A stretch of 64,000 bases of DNA, from assembly GCA_944990035.1 (NCBI GenBank), contig CALYLX010000149.1, positions 372,001-436,000 of the forward strand, given 5' to 3'. The stretch's first letter is position 1. Each line of letters starts with the position of its first letter. The notes beneath the pieces were generated by a model, which had not been told where the DNA came from, did not search any database, and was given only the letters and a program-made list of their open reading frames with translations. Shown here one piece after another: positions 58,961-64,000 of this stretch. Source of the stretch: Clitopilus passeckerianus. Its lineage: Eukaryota > Basidiomycota > Agaricomycetes > Agaricales > Entolomataceae. The translations under genes were made by a program, and so were the position numbers.

Positions 58961-60526
58961 TTAATGAACCAAAATATAGGACACAACAAACTCACAGAAC
59001 TCCAGCCCGAACGAACCGCCCGCAAGCCTGTACATCTTGACTAGATCCAATGGCGTGGGCGGTAGAGGAGGATCCGGAGGCACGTTATCGTTTATTCCGC
59101 AGAAGAAATCTACTATTTTGAGTTCCGTGACACCTTTTTCCTGGACCCCTTTCCTGGATCTAGCCGCATAATAAAGAGCATCGACCGACTCGGCATCAGC
59201 ACGAATAGTGCCTTTGAGATGTATCAATCGGGGAAGGAGTTCGCCAGAAGCGATTTCCCTCAGGACGCTAGCGTATATCGGCGAGGTTGTCAAATAGAGT
59301 TTCTTGAGAGTTGAGAAGGACTTGGAGAGGAGTAAGCGATGGAGGTCCTGTTCCGAGCAAGAGGAGATGAAGAATTGGAACCGCTTGAGTTGGCAACGAG
59401 ACCGGTCGAAGAGGTTGCATAAGTCCGTAACTTTCACGAGAGCGTCGGTGCTTCCTTTAATGCTCATCTCTTCTAAGCTAGGCAATGTCAAAGACGACAA
59501 AAGCGAGCCAAATCGGTCGGGATGCGGCCATTTACCCGAGCTAGCCAATAGAAGCAAATCGAGATGTATCAGTCTCTCGAGGTATATTGCTTGGGTGGTA
59601 AGGCCGAGGGAAGGGTTAGGAGACGGCACAGAGCCACTCAGTCTGAGTTTACATGTCTGGAGATGAGGACACTTCGACAGTAAGAGGTGAACCGTCCCCG
59701 GAGACAATGCAAGGTCGCCTTGCATGCCGCATAAGGATAAATACTGCAAAGTCTTCCAGGGGATATCGGATGTGAGATCTGCCGTTGAGTGTCAGATTAG
59801 AATGGATAGTACGAAGAAATTGTGAATTTTACGCGAAGAAGTGAACAATCCAGATATTCTCCGGATGTCATATGCGTTGCAGAAGTCGATAGCAAGGTAT
59901 CGAAGGCTTGGAGGCATGGAAGGCAGGAGGGAAAGCGTTAGATTGACGAAGTCTGGACTTGCATTCGAGTGCCGCAGCTTCAGCTTCTCCAGTTGTGGCC
60001 CGGGTGCGAGTAGGCGTCTCAGGGCGTCCTGACTTGCTGTGGACTCGAGGCGATAAAATTCGATAAGGAGCTCTCGGGCTCCACGGGCAATGATCTCGCG
60101 TGAGAAGCTAGTCATCTCAATAAGAGCTGAGTGCCGATATAGAGCACCAGCCTCAAAGTCGGAATAGTCAATGTACACGGCCCTGTACAGGCTGGGTGTT
60201 GAAAGGGCAATATGCCTCCAGAGAGAGCAGACATGTTCTGGATAGGAGCAGCCGTCCGATGCTCCCCTCGGTATCCAGTATCCAGAATCTGGGCGGGAGT
60301 GTGAGAAGATGAATGAGAGGATCTCCGACGGGAAGTTCTTGTATGAGGCTAGTGCTGATTGAAGTCGAGATATTCGAGTTTCGAGGTCAGATGTTTGCGC
60401 TTCGTCAACGCAAAGTATACATTTGGCGTAAATATCCTCTAATTCCGTTCGGTCCTGCGGTGCAAGGATGTAGTCGGACCTCCAAGCTACCTCCTCGATT
60501 GGATGGATCGGGGGCAACTGAAGCAT
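58961..60526 (-). CDS. F-box-type protein with leucine-rich C-terminal part (503 aa)
   Basis: Exon 1 (59833-60526) and exon 2 (58961-59778) join in phase through a 54-nt intron (GTAAAA to GGCAG) to 504 codons. An N-terminal coiled stretch (ETRISRLQSALASYKNF) is followed by an F-box-like block: PSEILSFIFSHSRPD then CSLWRHIALSTPSLYRAVYI. The rest is leucine-rich with irregular repeats ([49 protein letters not shown]). This architecture is common in expanded Agaricomycete F-box families, which are thought to be substrate receptors of SCF ubiquitin ligases. The substrate is unknown. The 5' flank is copy 2 of the dispersed repeat. Confidence 0.85.
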
Positions 60527-60963
60527 CTAAAGGCTGTCGTGGATGTCGGCGATGTTCCTAAGTTGAAAATGCTGTATTCCTTTCGATGCAGCGAAAACCT
60601 GAAACGACACCGTTACTATCAGTATGCACCAACATTTGGATTACGTTATACCGTCTGAAAACGTCTGAACCCAAGCAGGCTCGTGCAATCGAAGCGGTCT
60701 TATGTAGTAAAAGGTGGACTTTGAGATGCTGCATAAACAAACTGAGCTATAGTAGTAGAGAGTTAAATGTACAATCCCCGACGACCTCAGGTCGTTCTCC
60801 CAACGCTCTCCTTTGGCAGCGTCACAATATAGCTTGTTCAGTTTCTGCCACTAAATTGAGTTCTGTTTAAGCTTCACGACCATCATCTAGAACGTGTGAC
60901 CTAACGCTATATTATAACATTGCATCCATGGTTGTCTCCTCGGAGGAATCGTAAACCTCCTCA
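60527..60963. promoter_or_regulatory. Promoter region of the F-box gene, including repeat copy 2
   Basis: The stretch contains repeat copy 2 (60626-60808). No coding content is supported. The right end is the 3' flank of the hypothetical gene at 60964-61703. Confidence 0.45.
60626..60808 (+). repeat. Dispersed repeat, copy 2
   Basis: Same landmarks and order as copy 1 at 58510-58706. It lies 100 to 280 bp upstream of the F-box start on the minus strand, where 5' leader or promoter sequence is expected. Confidence 0.8.
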
Positions 60964-61703
60964 TCAAGCTGGTCCTGGGGACAAAGGTATGGTTGGATCA
61001 ACCGGAAAGGATGGTCCTTTGGGTACGTGCCAACGCGTGACATTATTGCAGCTTATGGGTTCTACACCGTAAGGGATCGAAGACTTGTCCAAGCGATCAA
61101 AAGCGTTTGTGAGGTCGATGGAGAGGATCACGAATTCTGGCCACCAGGGATCCAATTCATTTTCAAGATGAAGAGGCTTAGTAATGCCCTGGGTGTACAG
61201 AACGAGGGTTTGGGCCCACAACCCATCATAAAGGTCGAGCAGAGTGTAGTACGTTTGTATGGTCCATCCATAATCCGTCGTTATGGTAGACTTTCGAAAG
61301 GTTGAACGGCACAATTGTCAATAATTAGGAAGGACACTCACGGAGACCAGTTTCGAAAGTGCTTGTCTCAATCGACAGAGTGTATCTGAGTCTTTTACAG
61401 GCATTACCTCCCAACATAACTGTAGGGTTTTTGGAGGGATGTTGGTATCAAGGGTGACATCAAGATACAAATCTTCTTCATAGTCACTAGGGTGGTACAT
61501 GGATGGAATGACCTTGAGTCCCTCTATAGGATTCAAGGGTCGAAGGGCAGTAGGACCGGAGAGAGAGAACGGGGGTCAGAGCATGAGTGTGTAGAATCGG
61601 GTGAGTTACTGGAAGGATCCAGACTACGCGTCTCAGAGAAGGCACTTGGGGAACTCGTGCTGGGCTCAAGGTTTAATCTTGCAAAGTCAGAAGTTAATGT
61701 CAT
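60964..61703 (-). CDS. Hypothetical protein (200 aa), unrecognised
   Basis: Three exons join in phase: 61610-61703 (MTLTSDFARLNLEPSTSSPS), 61342-61523 and 60964-61290, giving 201 codons. The introns run GTAACT to CTATAG and GTGAGT to GAAAG. The middle part reads HPSDYEEDLYLDVTLDTN and LQLCWEVMPVKDSDTLCRL, then TDYGWTIQTYYTLLDLYDG, and the tail reads FVILSIDLTNAFDRL then FPVDPTIPLSPGPA. The consistent phase of both introns is the main support. I see no known domain, signal or membrane segment. It is divergent to TFIIF beta across 418 bp. Confidence 0.5.
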
Positions 61704-62121
61704 TATTGCACGTATCAAGAGAAGGGAGAACGACGGTTAATCAATATGATACGCCTCGTTCAGTTCGTTTGATTCAAGTTGAAGTCGAAGCTTTGAAGGC
61801 TCTTGTTGTCATTTGCTTGTCCTTGACCATCTTCAGTTCACGTGACCAAGCAATTCGGGCGCCAGAGCCAGAGCGACAAGACGGCCTTGTCAGTAAGCAC
61901 CTCCCCAAGCTACAGTCACGTCTAGCGCCAACCTCCTACTAGTCGCCTTGTTGGTTGAATCTGCGTCTGCTGTACATTAGTGTGCAATGTAAAGCGTTTC
62001 TTCGGCGCAATAGGACCCAAGAATGCTCACAAACTATGCAGACATCATCTCGTCACTTTGGACAAGTGCTTGAACCTCGCCAGCCTTTTCACCTCGCCAC
62101 AGTAGCCTAGTGCAAATTGAA
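61704..62121. promoter_or_regulatory. Divergent promoter region of hypothetical gene and TFIIF beta
   Basis: 418 bp between two divergent starts, without supported coding content. No element could be identified with confidence. Confidence 0.45.
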
Positions 62122-63439
62122 ATGGACGTCCAGGACGATGATAAGAAGCCTTTTGACGCTGAAAATCCTGAGGATGATGACGCACAACCTGACCCAGATG
62201 AACATCTCATGTTGGAACAAGGTCATGGCCGGGTATGGATGGTAAAGGTATGTTTTCGAACGAATCAATGATAGGGCAAGCACACGCTGACCCCGCTCGT
62301 AGATACCGAAGTTCTTGATGGAGAGGTGGACATCCATTGACGCGGAGGATATGCACCTTGCGACAATACGCGTCTATCAAAATTCGCTGCACCCCGTCAC
62401 TAAAAAACCCCGTATCATCCTTTTCCTTCCACCCCATCGTGACAATGTCCCCGGCGCCAGTGGCTCTGGTCCAAGCAGCAATGGAACCTCCGCTGCAAAC
62501 TCCCCCCAACCTTTACATCCAGGCTCACAACCCATTCAACCACCTGGCCAAGACCGCCCCACATTCGCCACCAATGCCATACGGCCAACCTCCAATGCTG
62601 AGCCGGACTGCTACGAGCTCGAAATGGTGAACGACGCCGTGGAAAACCAGCTGGTTGTTGCAGAACGGCCGAAGGACCCGTCGTTGAGTATTTCAACAAT
62701 TACAGCTGCGGCTAATGCCAGCACCCGTGCGCGGACGACGATATTGACTGGGAGGATAAAACACGAATGTAACCTCCGACCGGCGTTCACCGCGAACTAT
62801 AGGAAGCAGATGAGGGAGAGGCATAAGAAATACAACACGCCTACAAGACAAATCAGGATGATTGATGATGCTGGCGTGCCAGGTGGTAGAGGTGGCGTTA
62901 ACAGACTCAGCAGTGGTGTCGGTGTTGGTGCCGGAGGAGCGTTCAGCGACCTTATCGTCAGTTTCTTGCTATTATTTTTCTAAATTGTTGTCCTGACTTC
63001 ATACTCTTTAATTCAGAAAACGAAACCCAAGCATGCCAAAGGCGCTTTCGAGCGTATGGCTCGTATGCCAAGGAACCAGCTCCTCGACCAGATCTTCATT
63101 TACTTCAGGGAAACACCGCGTTGGGGTATACGTGCTCTGCGGGAAAAGACGCAACAGCCAGAGGCCTATCTCAAAGAAGTCATGTCGGAGGTGGCTTTCT
63201 TGCATCGCAGTGGCGAGCACAACGGGTTGTGGGAGTTGAAGGATAACTTCAAGGATCCCGATGTTCGTCATTTCCTTCGCTTCATTCGTATTCGAAATGG
63301 TTGCTTATCATGTTCTGCACAGATGAAGGCGGAGAATGTCCCTGGTCCAAGCCTTAGCCAGGGTGATGTGAAGATGGAGATTGACGAAGAGTACGATGAG
63401 GACGATGATGAGGACGACGATATGGAGGAAGTATCATGA
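62122..63439 (+). CDS. tfg2: Transcription initiation factor IIF subunit beta (TFG2/RAP30)
   Basis: Subunit of TFIIF, which binds RNA polymerase II and supports initiation and start-site choice. It starts MDVQDDDKKPFDAENPED (acidic), then LEQGHGRVWMVK, an intron, IPKFLMERWTSIDAEDMHLA and IRVYQNS (the dimerisation domain). A Pro/Ser/Gly-rich insert follows, then YELEMVNDAVENQLVVAER and TGRIKHECNLRPAFTANYR. The C-terminal winged helix reads RMARMPRNQLLDQIFIYF then WGIRALREKTQQPEAYLKE and GLWELKDNF. The tail is very acidic (DEDDDMEEVS). Introns lie after MVMK-like residues near 62248, near 62957 and probably at 63262-63322 (GTTCGT to CACAG). Length is near 340 residues, as usual for fungal TFG2. 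Confidence 0.93.
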
Positions 63440-63661
63440 TTCTCAATGTTTGCTATCGAGTTCTTGCATCCACTCACCTGTACATCATTCTTATTGATCG
63501 CATACTATACATCATCCTTTTCCTATTTGAAATCACCTCTAGTTTCCGCCAACCAAACAAACATTGTCTTTGGTTTTGTTTCATCTCCGTCTAATTCTCC
63601 ATGGTCTCTTATTGTAAAACCGTCAGGTATGTATTTGTGAGACATCCCTGGGATATAACTG
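63440..63661. other. 3' flank of TFIIF beta
   Basis: T-rich, no coding content supported. Confidence 0.4.
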
Positions 63662-64000
63662 ATGGTGGCTATTTTACTAGGCGAAACTCGTCACTGCCTA
63701 CTACCATCGGCCCTTTCTCTACTAAGACGACTGCAATGTCGACTTCTACTCATCGTGCAGTCCAACATCGACCTCCAGTTGGGTCAGCTTCAGATGAGGT
63801 GTACGCTCAAGAAGCACAGAAGGGACGTACTCCTCTTGCTCCTGGACACCATGATCAAACCTGCTTGTGTTGCTGAGAACAACATCGGTGTAAGTTTCTT
63901 TCTCCCTCATCTAGCAGAAACTTGCTCACCGTCTAAGGAAGTGTACCCAACACTTAACTGCCATGCCCAAGCTCCACCTGCAGATTCAATACACGCACCT
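63662..64000 (+). CDS. Possible partial gene at the right edge, unrecognised
   Basis: A plus frame from 63662 (MVAILLGETRHCLLPSALS) runs through a helical stretch (NIDLQLGQLQMRCTLKKH, RRDVLLLLLDTMIKPA) to a good donor (GGT, then GTAAGT) near 63889. An intron would end near 63941 (TCTAAG) or at a later CAG. The part after 63720 has the more protein-like composition. The gene, if real, continues past the window. The start and strand are uncertain and I know no family. Confidence 0.3.
   Translation, partial: MVAILLGETRHCLLPSALSLLRRLQCRLLLIVQSNIDLQLGQLQMRCTLKKHRRDVLLLLLDTMIKPACVAENNIGVSFFLPHLAETCSPSKEVYPTLNCHAQAPPADSIHAP

Overview
The window comes from a filamentous basidiomycete, most likely an Agaricomycete. 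Genes are dense on both strands and are cut by many short introns of about 50 to 70 nt with GTNNGT donors and CTNAC or TGAC branch sites. The gene set is eukaryotic (XRN1, Lon, TFIIF beta, eS10, an intron-bearing tRNA-Gln), and several families are typical of mushrooms: basidiomycete IDO paralogues, BTB and F-box families, fungal SLATT, and secreted DUF4430-like proteins. Assignments are by eye from translated exons. Exon junctions were checked for phase where I say so.

Layout. 1-3.4 kb holds a broken helical gene resembling alpha-pore-forming proteins, cut by the window edge, and a fungal SLATT two-membrane-segment gene. 4.0-9.6 kb is the intron-rich 5'-3' exoribonuclease XRN1, followed upstream by a small putative mitochondrial protein. 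12.0-14.2 kb is GMP synthase. 17.7-19.1 kb is a three-repeat Myb protein. 21.5-23.3 kb is aldose 1-epimerase. 24.0-25.1 kb has tRNA-Gln(CUG) and ribosomal protein eS10. 28.1-29.7 kb has the PP1 inhibitor YPI1 and a secreted DUF4430-like protein.

30.2-35.9 kb is a head-to-tail array of three indoleamine 2,3-dioxygenase genes, each with one 55-nt intron at the same place. 38.8-39.8 kb is a MYND zinc-finger protein. 40.8-45.9 kb holds two BTB/POZ paralogues with identical exon lengths, 3 kb apart. 47.2-49.5 kb is a young non-autonomous LTR retrotransposon with a 5-bp target duplication. 49.8-51.8 kb is a tandem pair of unknown nuclear-looking paralogues. 52.1-54.3 kb is an UNC93-like transporter. 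54.7-58.4 kb is mitochondrial Lon protease. 59-60.5 kb is an F-box/LRR-like protein. 61.0-61.7 kb is a hypothetical gene, 62.1-63.4 kb is TFIIF beta, and the right edge may carry a partial gene.

The window mixes conserved single-copy housekeeping genes (RNA decay, transcription, translation, purine synthesis, mitochondrial proteolysis) with locally duplicated accessory genes. The most notable accessory items are the IDO triplet (tryptophan to kynurenine), the SLATT and pore-forming-like neighbours, the intact small LTR element, and two GC-AG introns. One GC-AG intron has a paralogue that uses GT at the same site. Large stretches (10-12, 14.2-17.7, 25.1-28.1, 35.9-38.8 and 41.8-44.8 kb) show no gene I can support.
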